Notes under the pieces: generated by a model
Told to the model about the DNA's origin: nothing
Databases searched by the model: none
Seen by the model: only the letters and a program-made list of their open reading frames with translations
Shown: piece after piece, positions 18,704-27,159 of the stretch
How positions within the stretch are numbered: the first letter of the stretch is position 1
Layout: each line of letters opens with the position of its first letter
Origin: Streptomyces pseudovenezuelae
GTDB taxonomy: Bacteria > Actinomycetota > Actinomycetes > Streptomycetales > Streptomycetaceae
Reading direction: 5' to 3'
DNA length: 64,000 nt
NCBI RefSeq assembly: GCF_001513955.1
Contig: NZ_KQ948145.1
Span: 1 to 64,000, forward strand
Position numbers and translations under genes: made by a program

Positions 18704-20071
18704 ATGCCCGTGCGCCCCACCGCCGCAAGGACCGCCTTACTCGCCACCGCCCTCGCCCTCACCGCATCCGCCCTCACCGCATGCGGCGGCGGTTCCGGCA
18801 GTGACCCGGACACCGTGAGGATCTCGTTCAAGCAGTCCACGGACAACTCGATCCATGTGATGGACGACTATCTCGCGGACATCAAGAAGCAGTTCGAGAA
18901 GGCGAACCCGGGCAAGAAGGTCGAGCTCGTCCCGATCAAGGCCCCGGACTCGGAGTACTACACCAAGCTCCAGCAGATGCTCCGCTCCGCGAAGACGGCG
19001 CCCGACCTGGTCTACGAGGACACCTTCCTCATCAACTCCGACATCACCAGCGGGTACTTGAAGCCGCTCGACGCCTATCTCGCCAAGTGGCCGGACTGGA
19101 ACCGGTTCATCGACACCGCGAAGGCCGCGGCGAAGGCCGAGGACGGGAAGACGTACGGCGTCCCGGACGGCACGGACACCCGCGGGCTCTGGTTCGACAA
19201 GGGCATCTTCGCCAAGGCCGGCCTGCCCGCCGACTGGCAGCCGAAGACCTGGGACGAGGTCCTCGACGCCGCCCGCACCATCAAGCGCAGGGTCCCGGAC
19301 GTCACGCCCCTCAACGTCTACACCGGCAAACCCGCGGGCGAGGCCGCCACCATGCAGGGCTTCGAGATGCTGCTCTACGGGACCGAGGACCGGCTCTACG
19401 ACGACTCCGCCAAAAAGTGGATCGCCGGCAGCCAGGGCTTCGAGGACGCCCTCTCCTTCGTCGAGACGGTCTACCGGGAGAAGCTCGGCCCGGACGTCTC
19501 CACCGCCCTCGACCCCAACATCCAGACCATCGTCCGCGGCGACCTGCTGCCCAAGGGCAAGCTCGGCATCGACCTGGACGGCTCCTGGCTCCCGCAGGAC
19601 TGGCTGCCCGGCAGCGGCCACGAATGGCCCGAGTGGTCCAGCGAGTTGGGGCTCGCGTACATGCCGACCCAGCACGGTCAGGCCCCCGGCAAGGTGAGCA
19701 TGTCCGGCGGCTGGACCTGGGCGGTCCCGGCCAAGGCGGGCAACCCCGACCTCGCCTTCGAGTTCGTGAAGACCATGCAGACCAAGACCAACGCGCAGAA
19801 GTGGTACGTCGCCAACTCGGGTATCGCCGTACGCGAGGACGTGGCCGAGGACCCGGCGTACGCCAAGGCCCAGCCCGGCATCAAGTTCTTCACCGACCTG
19901 GTCGCGAGCACCCACTACCGGCCCGCGTACCCGGCGTATCCGAGGGTCTCCACCGCGATCCAGGAGGCGATGGAGGGCGTGACCACGGGTGACATGTCCG
20001 TCGAGGAGGCGGTCAAGGGGTACGACGCATCACTCAAGGAGGCCACGGACGACCAAGTGATCGAGAAGTGA
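18704..20071 (+). CDS. Sugar ABC transporter substrate-binding lipoprotein
   Basis: 455-residue family-1 solute-binding protein. The N-terminus is a lipoprotein signal with lipobox LTAC (Cys near residue 28) and the mature protein begins GGGSGSDPDTV. The fold is typical (NSDITSGYLKPLD, YGVPDGTDTRGLWFDKGIF, SGGWTWAVPAKAGNPDLAFEFV). The ATG 18704 lies only 2 nt from AGGAGG; GTG 18710 would have 8-nt spacing and is equally plausible. It forms an operon with two permeases. There is no ATPase gene, which in Streptomyces is commonly supplied by the shared MsiK. The ligand is unknown; an oligosaccharide or amino sugar is likely. Confidence 0.9.
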   Translation: MPVRPTAARTALLATALALTASALTACGGGSGSDPDTVRISFKQSTDNSIHVMDDYLADIKKQFEKANPGKKVELVPIKAPDSEYYTKLQQMLRSAKTAPDLVYEDTFLINSDITSGYLKPLDAYLAKWPDWNRFIDTAKAAAKAEDGKTYGVPDGTDTRGLWFDKGIFAKAGLPADWQPKTWDEVLDAARTIKRRVPDVTPLNVYTGKPAGEAATMQGFEMLLYGTEDRLYDDSAKKWIAGSQGFEDALSFVETVYREKLGPDVSTALDPNIQTIVRGDLLPKGKLGIDLDGSWLPQDWLPGSGHEWPEWSSELGLAYMPTQHGQAPGKVSMSGGWTWAVPAKAGNPDLAFEFVKTMQTKTNAQKWYVANSGIAVREDVAEDPAYAKAQPGIKFFTDLVASTHYRPAYPAYPRVSTAIQEAMEGVTTGDMSVEEAVKGYDASLKEATDDQVIEK

Positions 20072-20928
20072 ACCCGCGCTCCCTCGCCCGCGCCCTCCCC
20101 GTCACTCCCGCGCTGGTCCTGCTGCTCCTGTTCCTCGCCGGCCCCATCGCCTACTGCGCCTGGATCGCCTTCACCGACCTGCAGTTGACCGGCCAGGCAC
20201 AGTCGTCCTTCGTCGGCTTCGAGAACTTCCGTACGGCCTTCCGGGACGAGGAGTTCCTCAACGCGGTATGGCTGACGCTGGTGTTCACGGTCGTGTCCTC
20301 GCTGCTCGGGCAGAACACGCTGGGCCTGGCCCTCGCCTCGCTGATGCAGCGCGCCTCGAAACCCGTGCGCACACTCACGGGCGGCATCGTCATCACGGCG
20401 TGGGTGCTCCCCGAGGTCGTCGCGGGCTTTCTGCTCTACGCCTTCTTCCGCAAGGAGGGCACCCTGAACGCCCTGCTCGACCTGCTCCATCTCCCCTCCC
20501 AGAACTGGCTGTTCACGCTGCCGATCCTGGCGGTGTCCTTCGCGAACGTGTGGCGGGGCACGGCCTTCTCGATGCTGGTCTACACGGCGGCGCTGAACGA
20601 GATCCCGAAGGAGATCACGGAGGCCGCCGAGGTCGACGGAGCGGGCGGCTGGCGCCGGATGTGGCACATCACCCTGCCGATGCTCCGGCGGTCCATCGGT
20701 ACCAACCTGATGCTCAACACCCTGCAGACGCTGTCGGTGTTCGGGCTGATCTGGGTGATGACCAGGGGCGGTCCGGGCGACAGGAGCCAGACGCTGCCCC
20801 TGTTCATGTACGAACAGGCCTTCCAGAACAGCATGATCGGCTACGGCACGGCGGTGGCCCTGCTGCTGCTCCTGGTCGGCTCGCTGTTCTCGGTGGTCTA
20901 CATGCGCCTGCTGCGGACGGAGGTCTGA
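20068..20928 (+). CDS. Sugar ABC transporter permease (MalF/LacF type)
   Basis: 286-residue permease with six membrane helices (ALVLLLLFLAGPIAYCAWIAF first) and the EAA loop EAAEVDGAGGWRRMWHITLP, which docks the ATPase. Start GTG 20068 overlaps the binding-protein stop as GTGA. It pairs with the next gene to form the membrane channel. Confidence 0.92.
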   Translation: MNPRSLARALPVTPALVLLLLFLAGPIAYCAWIAFTDLQLTGQAQSSFVGFENFRTAFRDEEFLNAVWLTLVFTVVSSLLGQNTLGLALASLMQRASKPVRTLTGGIVITAWVLPEVVAGFLLYAFFRKEGTLNALLDLLHLPSQNWLFTLPILAVSFANVWRGTAFSMLVYTAALNEIPKEITEAAEVDGAGGWRRMWHITLPMLRRSIGTNLMLNTLQTLSVFGLIWVMTRGGPGDRSQTLPLFMYEQAFQNSMIGYGTAVALLLLLVGSLFSVVYMRLLRTEV

Positions 20929-20932
20929 GGCC

Positions 20933-21760
20933 GTGTCCGACCGCCGCCGCAACCGCCGACTGGCCGCCGACGCGGGCCTGTCGGTGCTCGCCGCCGCCTT
21001 CCTGCTGCCGCTCGCCTGGGTGGTCCTGTCCGCGCTGGACCCGCACGCCGACCTCAGGGTGAAGGTCCCCGACGGGATCACCCTGCACAACTTCGACGCG
21101 ATCCTGACCGACGAGATCACCTTCACCCCGCTGCTCAACAGCCTGATCCTGTGCGGCGGGGCGACCCTGCTGACGGTGGTCTGCGCGGCCCTCGCGGCCT
21201 ATCCGCTGTCCCGCTTCCGCTCGCGCCTCAACCGGCCGTTCCTGCTGTCGATCCTCTTCGCGACGAGTCTGCCCATCACGGCGATCATGGTTCCGGTCTA
21301 CGCCCTCTTCGTGCAGGTCGACCTGATCGACACCCTCCAGGGCACGATCCTGTTCTTCGCCGCCTCCCAACTCCCCTTCTCCATCTGGCTGATGAAGAAC
21401 TTCATGGACGGAGTACCGAAGGAACTGGAGGAGGCGGCCTGGACGGACGGCGCGGGTTCCCTCCAGTCTCTCGTCCGGATCGTGCTGCCCCTCATGGGCC
21501 CCGGAGTCGCGGTCGTGACCGTCTTCTCCTTCGTCATGATGTGGGGCAACTTCTTCGTCCCGTTCATGCTCCTGCTCACCCCGGACCAGATGCCGGCGTC
21601 CGTCAGCATCAACGAGTTCTTCGGCAACCGCGGAATGGTGGCCTACGGCCAGCTCGCCGCGTTCTCGATCGTCTACTCGACCCCGGTGATCCTGCTGTAC
21701 GTGCTGGTGGCACGGCGGTTGCGGGGAGGCTTCGCACTGGGCGGGGCGGTCAAGGGATGA
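20933..21760 (+). CDS. Sugar ABC transporter permease (MalG/LacG type)
   Basis: 275-residue second permease with six helices (GLSVLAAAFLLPLAWVVLSAL first) and the EAA loop ELEEAAWTDGAGSLQSLVRI. GTG start 4 nt after the first permease's stop. It completes the importer; no glycosidase or ATPase gene follows. Confidence 0.92.
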   Translation: MSDRRRNRRLAADAGLSVLAAAFLLPLAWVVLSALDPHADLRVKVPDGITLHNFDAILTDEITFTPLLNSLILCGGATLLTVVCAALAAYPLSRFRSRLNRPFLLSILFATSLPITAIMVPVYALFVQVDLIDTLQGTILFFAASQLPFSIWLMKNFMDGVPKELEEAAWTDGAGSLQSLVRIVLPLMGPGVAVVTVFSFVMMWGNFFVPFMLLLTPDQMPASVSINEFFGNRGMVAYGQLAAFSIVYSTPVILLYVLVARRLRGGFALGGAVKG

Positions 21761-21785
21761 CGTGCCCGTGACGGCCAAGGCCTGA

Positions 21786-21998
21786 TCACCAATCCCACCC
21801 CGCACAGCCCGCCGTGATCCCGCCCGCCGCGGTCGCCGGCCCGGTGCCGACGACCGCGCCGAGGATCTGCGCCGCCCCGATCCAGCCGCCAACCGCGCCC
21901 CGCTGAAGCCGTGGCACCCGGCCCGGCACGGCCGCCGCGACCGCCGCGAAGGCCGCGTTCAGGGTCAGCTGGACCAGACACCAGCCGAGCCCACCACC
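21786..21998 (-). pseudogene. Remnant of an MFS transporter gene
   Basis: On the minus strand an open stretch encodes GGLGWCLVQLTLNAAFAAVA, then a loop with VPRLQRGAVGGWIGAAQILGA, and ends after AGGITAGCAGWDW. This resembles two helices and a cytoplasmic loop from the middle of a drug-type MFS permease. An in-frame stop lies immediately upstream (21999-22001), there is no start codon or ribosome site, and both flanks are unrelated repeats, so it is a decayed fragment. Confidence 0.6.
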
Positions 21999-22014
21999 TC
22001 AGCCACACCGCCGC

Positions 22015-22350
22015 CCGTGTCCCGGCACACCCCCACACACCAGCCTCGACACAGCCCACGGCCTCACACAGCCCCGCTTCGCGCCCACCGCGCCCGAGTC
22101 CGGCACACCCCTACACACCAGCCCCGGCACAGCCCACCCCGGGCCGACCCTGAGTACGGGCGCACGCCCACACACCAGCCTCGACACAGCCCGCCCCGGG
22201 CACACCGCGCCCAAGTTCCCCCACACGCCCAACCACCAGCCCCGGCGCAGCCCACGACCCCGCACAGCCCGACCCCCGACCGGTCCCGAGCACGGGCGCA
22301 CGCCCACACGTCAGCCCCCAACACCCCCCGCAGCCCCGCTCCGCCCTGGC
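22015..22350. repeat. C/A-rich degenerate repeats in a non-coding gap
   Basis: At least four copies of a 20-25-bp motif around CACACACCAGCC(T/C)CG(A/G)CACAG occur near 22033, 22113, 22169 and 22229, with intervening pieces such as CACCGCGCCC also repeated. The spacing is irregular (about 80, 56 and 60 bp). No frame looks coding. The gap 21999-22489 otherwise holds nothing I can identify. Confidence 0.6.
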
Positions 22351-22489
22351 CATGGGCGCGTTCCGCGGCGCGGGCCGGCTGTCGGTGTCGGTGTCGGTGT
22401 CGGCCGGGTTCTCCGGGGTGCGGCCCCGTCGCCGAGCCGCCCAACCGGCAGGTCAAGGTCAAAGCCAGGGCCCCGGACACAGTGCGCCG

Positions 22490-22939
22490 TCACTCCTCGG
22501 GCAGCACCCCGGGACGGAACGGTTCCACCCCCACCACCCTGCGCACCCGTACCGGCTCGATCAGAAGCATCACCCGCCGCTCCCCCGCGAGCAGCCACGG
22601 GTACCGGTCCTCGCCGATGTACTTCCGGGTGAGCCGGTCCATGGAGCGCTCCGCCTCCTCGCCCTCCACGAACCGCACCACCCGGCCCCGGATCTCGACC
22701 CGGTCGTAGGGGTTCTCGGGGTCGTGGTGGGAGAGGGAAACGTTCGGATTGCGCCGCAGGTTTTCCTCCTTCACACGTCCGATCGCGGTGTTGACCATCA
22801 CGTACTCACCTTCGAGGTCCGCCCACATGGGCGAGACCTGCGGCGCGCCGTCCGGACCGACCGTCGCGAGGTGCCAGAAGTTCGGCGCCAGCAGGCGCTC
22901 GCGAATATGCCCCTCTACCTTGCCATTCACTTCGTACAC
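22490..22939 (-). CDS. PPOX-class (pyridoxamine-phosphate-oxidase-fold) F420/FMN-dependent oxidoreductase
   Basis: 149 residues with the split-barrel flavin-binding fold: FWHLATVGPDGAPQVSPMWAD, then NTAIGRVKEENLRRNPNVSLS and a beta strand VEIRGRVVRFVEGE. Such proteins use F420 or FMN to reduce small molecules; the substrate is unknown. Start GTG 22939 with GGAAAGAGG upstream. The open frame extends to 23041, but those codons look non-coding. It is divergent from the HTH gene. Confidence 0.85.
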   Translation of the reverse strand: MYEVNGKVEGHIRERLLAPNFWHLATVGPDGAPQVSPMWADLEGEYVMVNTAIGRVKEENLRRNPNVSLSHHDPENPYDRVEIRGRVVRFVEGEEAERSMDRLTRKYIGEDRYPWLLAGERRVMLLIEPVRVRRVVGVEPFRPGVLPEE

Positions 22940-23126
22940 GAAGATCGCACCTCTTTCCGGCCACCCGTCCGGGCACCCGGCGCCATCCTCGCCACCGTGT
23001 CCGCGCCACCGACAGACGATCTTCGGACAGCCCGAACCCACGAGCGAAACCGTAGCTTCCTACAATCCGTGATCCTGGCCGAACAGACCGTAGTCACCGC
23101 ACTCCGGCGCCCCTAGCTTGTGGGCC

Positions 23127-23831
23127 GTGCGCCGACCCCCCGCCCTGCCGAACCAGCCCGGACCGCCCTTCGACAACCTCACCGCCCGCAGACTCCGTGT
23201 CGCTCTCGGCATGGGTCCCGAGCACGTGGCCTACGGGCTGCGCGTCTCGTACGGGCTCCCCTACGTCACCCCGGATCTCGTGCTCGCCTGGGAGCGCGGG
23301 ATCGTCTGCCCCACCAGTCCGGAACTCACCGCTCTCTCGGGCGTGTTGTGGTGCTCCCCCGGTGAACTCATCGGCCGCCCCCGCACCCTGCGCGAACACC
23401 GGGTCGCGCGGGGCATCGCCCCCGAGGACGTGGCCCGTGCCGTGGGGCTGGAACTGCTCGCCTACCTCGGCATGGAGGAGCAGGACGAGTGGCGCGGCAC
23501 CGACCGCCAGTCCGCCGCCCTGGCCGAGCTGCTGGAGCTGGACCTGCCGGACTTCGTCGCCGTCACCGGACGCGAGAGACGGCTCGCCGAATGCCTGCGC
23601 GGCGCGGTCAGCACCCGCTGGCAGGCCTACGTCCGCCAGGTGGCGAAGATCGTGCCCCTGGACCGGCGCCTGGTGGAGGAGACCCTGATGGATCTGCACC
23701 GGCAGTACCAGGGGCAGATGGTGTCCACCCTGAGCTGGGGCGGGGGCGGCGAACGCTCCGGCGAGGCCGGCCAGGAGTTCCTGGACGAGATCGTGGCGCG
23801 GTTCTGGGACGCGGTGGAGGGACGGCCGTAG
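23127..23831 (+). CDS. Helix-turn-helix DNA-binding protein
   Basis: 234 residues. The N-terminal third resembles XRE-type HTH segments (LTARRLRVALGMGPEHVAYGL and a second, LREHRVARGIAPEDVARAVGL). The rest is helical, without a known ligand domain. GTG 23127 is about 8 nt after a TAGCTT -10-like box (23114-23119), so the mRNA may be leaderless. It converges on pfkA with a 15-bp gap. The target is unknown. Confidence 0.75.
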   Translation: MRRPPALPNQPGPPFDNLTARRLRVALGMGPEHVAYGLRVSYGLPYVTPDLVLAWERGIVCPTSPELTALSGVLWCSPGELIGRPRTLREHRVARGIAPEDVARAVGLELLAYLGMEEQDEWRGTDRQSAALAELLELDLPDFVAVTGRERRLAECLRGAVSTRWQAYVRQVAKIVPLDRRLVEETLMDLHRQYQGQMVSTLSWGGGGERSGEAGQEFLDEIVARFWDAVEGRP

Positions 23832-23846
23832 GACCGCCCTCCGGGT

Positions 23847-24872
23847 CTAGAAGACCGACTCCGCCTCGTCCATCCGGTCCTTCGGGACCGTCTTGAGCTC
23901 GGTGACCGCCTCCGCGAGCGGCACCATCACGATGTCGGTGCCCTTGAGCGCGGTCATCCTGCCGAACTCGCCCCGGTGCGCGGCCTCCACCGCGTGCCAG
24001 CCGAAGCGGGTGGCGAGGACCCGGTCGTAGGCGGTGGGGACACCACCGCGCTGGACGTGACCGAGGATGACCGGCTTGGCCTCCTTGCCGAGCCGGCGCT
24101 CCAGCTCGTACGCCAGGGCGGTGCCGATGCCCTGGAAGCGCTCGTGGCCGAACTTGTCGATCTCGCCCGTGCCGTAGTCCATGCTGCCCTCGGCCGGGTG
24201 GGCGCCCTCGGCGACGCAGACCACCGCGAACTTCTTGCCGCGGGCGAAGCGCTCCTCGACCATCTTGACCAGGTCGGCCGGGTCGAAGGGGCGCTCGGGC
24301 AGGCAGATGCCGTGGGCGCCGGCGGCCATGCCGGACTCCAGGGCGATCCAGCCCGCGTGCCGGCCCATGACCTCGACGACCATCACGCGCTGGTGGGACT
24401 CGGCGGTGGTCTTGAGGCGGTCCATGGCCTCGGTGGCGACACCGACCGCGGTGTCGAAGCCGAAGGTGCGGTCGGTGGAGGAGATGTCGTTGTCGATCGT
24501 CTTGGGGACGCCGACGACCGGGAGACCGGCGTCGTACAGCATGCGCGCGGCCGTGAGGGTGCCCTCGCCGCCGATCGGGATCAGCGCGTCGATGCCGAAC
24601 TCGTGGATCATGTCGGAGGCGCTCTCGCACGCCTCGCGCAGCCGGTCCCGCTCCAGGCGGGAGGAGCCGAGGATGGTGCCGCCGCGGGCCAGGATTCCGC
24701 TGACGCTGTCCAGGTCGAGGGCGCGGTAGCGGCCGTCCAGGAGGCCGGAGTAGCCGTCCTCGAAGCCGATGACCTCGTCGCCGTAGTTGTCGACCGCGCG
24801 GTGCACGACCGACCGGATCACGGCGTTCAGGCCGGGGCAGTCGCCGCCTGCGGTGAGAACTCCGATGCGCAT
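23847..24872 (-). CDS. pfkA: 6-phosphofructokinase PfkA
   Basis: 341-residue cytoplasmic kinase converting fructose-6-phosphate to fructose-1,6-bisphosphate. Motifs: GGDCPGLNA (residues 9-17), IPIGGEGTL with Gly104, PKTIDNDI with Lys124 and Asp127-region catalysis, MGRHAGWIAL and GHVQRGG. Gly104 with Lys124 is the mixed pattern of actinobacterial group III enzymes, which use ATP rather than pyrophosphate. The start ATG 24872 begins at MRIGVLTAGGD; the upstream open frame is a GC artefact. It is divergent from pta. Confidence 0.93.
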   Translation of the reverse strand: MRIGVLTAGGDCPGLNAVIRSVVHRAVDNYGDEVIGFEDGYSGLLDGRYRALDLDSVSGILARGGTILGSSRLERDRLREACESASDMIHEFGIDALIPIGGEGTLTAARMLYDAGLPVVGVPKTIDNDISSTDRTFGFDTAVGVATEAMDRLKTTAESHQRVMVVEVMGRHAGWIALESGMAAGAHGICLPERPFDPADLVKMVEERFARGKKFAVVCVAEGAHPAEGSMDYGTGEIDKFGHERFQGIGTALAYELERRLGKEAKPVILGHVQRGGVPTAYDRVLATRFGWHAVEAAHRGEFGRMTALKGTDIVMVPLAEAVTELKTVPKDRMDEAESVF

Positions 24873-25068
24873 CGTGCTGTGTCTCCTGCTCGCTGTTGAT
24901 ACCGGTGAGCCTGTCCCGATTCTTTCACGTCCCGCAGAGCACCGTCGCATCCCGTGCTGACGGGCGCCTTATAGACCGACCGGGGTACTGTCAAGAGGGT
25001 TTCCGCTCACCTCGGTGGGCAATTTTCATGTCCTGTTTTCCTGCCCGTGCGAGAGAGGGAGATCACGC
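24873..25068. promoter_or_regulatory. Divergent promoter region of pfkA and pta
   Basis: 196 bp with locally low GC (GCAATTTTCATGTCCTGTTT near 25020). It must drive pfkA to the left and pta-ackA to the right. TACTGT at 24987-24992 could be a -10 box. I see no strong operator. Confidence 0.4.
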
Positions 25069-27159
25069 GTGACCCGCAGCGTGTACGTGACCGGGATCGA
25101 CCGCGGCGACGGCCGCCAGGTCGTCGAGCTGGGGGTCATGGAGCTGCTGACCCGCCAGGTCGACCGGGTGGGGGTGTTCCGACCGCTGGTGCACCACAGC
25201 CCCGACCGGCTCTTCGAACTGCTGCGTGCCCGCTACCGGCTCTCCCAGGACCCCGCCACCGTCTACGGTCTCGACTACCACGAGGCCTCCGCCCTGCAGG
25301 CCGAGCGCGGCACCGACGAGCTGGTCTCCACCCTCGTAGACCGCTTCCACCTGGTGGCCCGCGACTTCGACGTCGTCCTGGTCCTCGGCACCGACTTCGC
25401 CGACACCCAGCTCCCGGACGAGCTCGCGCTGAACGCCCGCCTCGCCAACGAGTTCGGCGCCTCCGTGATCCCGGTCGTGGGCGGCCGCACACAGCCCGCC
25501 GAGTCGGTGTTCGCCGAGACCCGCAACGCCTACCGGGCCTACGACAGCCTGGGCTGCGACGTGCTCGCCATGGTCACCAACCGGGTGGGCCGTGAGGACC
25601 GCGACGAGATCGCCGAGCGGCTGCGGGGCCGGATGCCGGTGCCCTGTTACGTCGTGCCGGACGAGCCCGCCCTGGCCGCGCCCACCGTCGCCCAGATCGG
25701 GCAGGCCCTGGGGGCCAGGGTGATCCTCGGTGACGACTCCGGGCTGGCCCGGGACGCGCTGGACTTCGTGTTCGGCGGCGCGATGCTGCCGAACTTCCTG
25801 AACGCCCTGACCCCGGGCTGCCTGGTGGTCACCCCGGGCGACCGCGCGGACCTGGTCGTCGGCTCGCTCGCCGCGCACAGCGCCGGGACCCCGCCGATAG
25901 CCGGTGTGCTGCTCACCCTGAACGAGGTGCCGAGCGACGAGGTCCTCACCCTCGCCGCCCGCCTCGCCCCGGGCACCCCGGTGCTGTCGGTGGCGGGCAA
26001 CAGCTTCCCCACCGCCGCCGAACTCTTCGCGCTGGAGGGCAAGCTGAACGCGGCCACCCCGCGCAAGGCGGAGACCGCGCTCGGTCTCTTCGAGCGGTAC
26101 GCCGACACCGCCGAGCTCGCCGGCCGGGTCTCCGCGCCGAGCAGCGACCGCCTCACGCCGATGATGTTCGAGCACAAGCTCCTGGAGACGGCCCGCTCCG
26201 ACAAGCGCAGGGTCGTGCTCCCCGAGGGCACCGAGCCGCGCGTGCTGCACGCGGCCGAGGTCCTGCTGCGCCGGGGGGTCTGCGACCTGACGCTGCTCGG
26301 CCCGGTCGACCAGATCCGCAAGAAGGCCGCCGACCTCGGCATCGACCTCGGCGACTGCCGGCTGATCGATCCGGCGACCTCCGAACTGCGCGACGCCTTC
26401 GCCGAGAAGTACGCGGCCCTGCGGGCGCACCGGGGCGTCACGGTCGAGCTGGCCTACGACGTCGTCTCCGACGTGAACTACTTCGGCACGCTGATGGTCC
26501 AGGAGGGGCTCGCCGACGGCATGGTGTCCGGGTCGGTGCACTCCACGGCGGCGACGATCCGTCCGGCCTTCGAGATCATCAAGACGAAGCCGGACGCCGA
26601 CATCGTCTCGTCGGTCTTCTTCATGTGCCTCGCCGACAAGGTGCTGGTGTACGGCGACTGTGCCGTGAACCCCGACCCCGACGCCGAGCAGCTCGCCGAC
26701 ATCGCCATCCAGTCGGCGGCCACGGCCGAGCAGTTCGGGGTGGAGCCGCGGATCGCGATGCTGTCGTACTCCACCGGTACGTCCGGCTCGGGCGCCGACG
26801 TCGACAAGGTGCGCGAGGCCACCGAGCTGGTACGGCAGCGGCGGCCCGACCTCAAGATCGAGGGGCCGATCCAGTACGACGCGGCGGTCGAGCCGACCGT
26901 GGCGGAGACCAAGCTGCCGGAGTCGGACGTGGCCGGGCAGGCAACGGTTCTGATCTTCCCGGACCTCAACACGGGCAACAACACCTACAAGGCCGTGCAG
27001 CGTTCGGCCGGCGCGATCGCGGTCGGCCCGGTGCTCCAGGGCCTGCGCAAGCCCGTCAACGACCTGTCCCGGGGCGCCCTCGTCTCGGACATCGTCAACA
27101 CCGTCGCCATCACCGCGATCCAGGCTCAGATCCCTACCGAGAAGGCTGCCCAGCTGTGA
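25069..27159 (+). CDS. pta: Phosphate acetyltransferase Pta (long form)
   Basis: 696 residues. It converts acetyl-CoA and phosphate to acetyl phosphate. The N-terminal P-loop-like domain (about 1-200; the loop GIDRGDGRQ is degenerate) and the DRTGG domain (about 210-330) precede the catalytic PTA_PTB domain (about 365-690), with MVSGSVHSTAATIRPAF, SYSTGTSGSGADVDKV and FPDLNTGNNTYKAVQR. The GTG 25069 fits MTRSVYVTGID and has GAGAGGGAG upstream. The stop overlaps ackA as GTGA. Confidence 0.95.
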   Translation: MTRSVYVTGIDRGDGRQVVELGVMELLTRQVDRVGVFRPLVHHSPDRLFELLRARYRLSQDPATVYGLDYHEASALQAERGTDELVSTLVDRFHLVARDFDVVLVLGTDFADTQLPDELALNARLANEFGASVIPVVGGRTQPAESVFAETRNAYRAYDSLGCDVLAMVTNRVGREDRDEIAERLRGRMPVPCYVVPDEPALAAPTVAQIGQALGARVILGDDSGLARDALDFVFGGAMLPNFLNALTPGCLVVTPGDRADLVVGSLAAHSAGTPPIAGVLLTLNEVPSDEVLTLAARLAPGTPVLSVAGNSFPTAAELFALEGKLNAATPRKAETALGLFERYADTAELAGRVSAPSSDRLTPMMFEHKLLETARSDKRRVVLPEGTEPRVLHAAEVLLRRGVCDLTLLGPVDQIRKKAADLGIDLGDCRLIDPATSELRDAFAEKYAALRAHRGVTVELAYDVVSDVNYFGTLMVQEGLADGMVSGSVHSTAATIRPAFEIIKTKPDADIVSSVFFMCLADKVLVYGDCAVNPDPDAEQLADIAIQSAATAEQFGVEPRIAMLSYSTGTSGSGADVDKVREATELVRQRRPDLKIEGPIQYDAAVEPTVAETKLPESDVAGQATVLIFPDLNTGNNTYKAVQRSAGAIAVGPVLQGLRKPVNDLSRGALVSDIVNTVAITAIQAQIPTEKAAQL

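Noticed and set aside
22015..22350. CRISPR-like array
   Set aside because: Repeats are degenerate, unevenly spaced and not separated by unique 30-40-bp spacers, and there are no cas genes.
22064..22480. Frames of 80-230 codons in the C/A-rich gap
   Set aside because: Translations are repeats such as HTPTHQPRHSPP with no start signal or recognisable fold.
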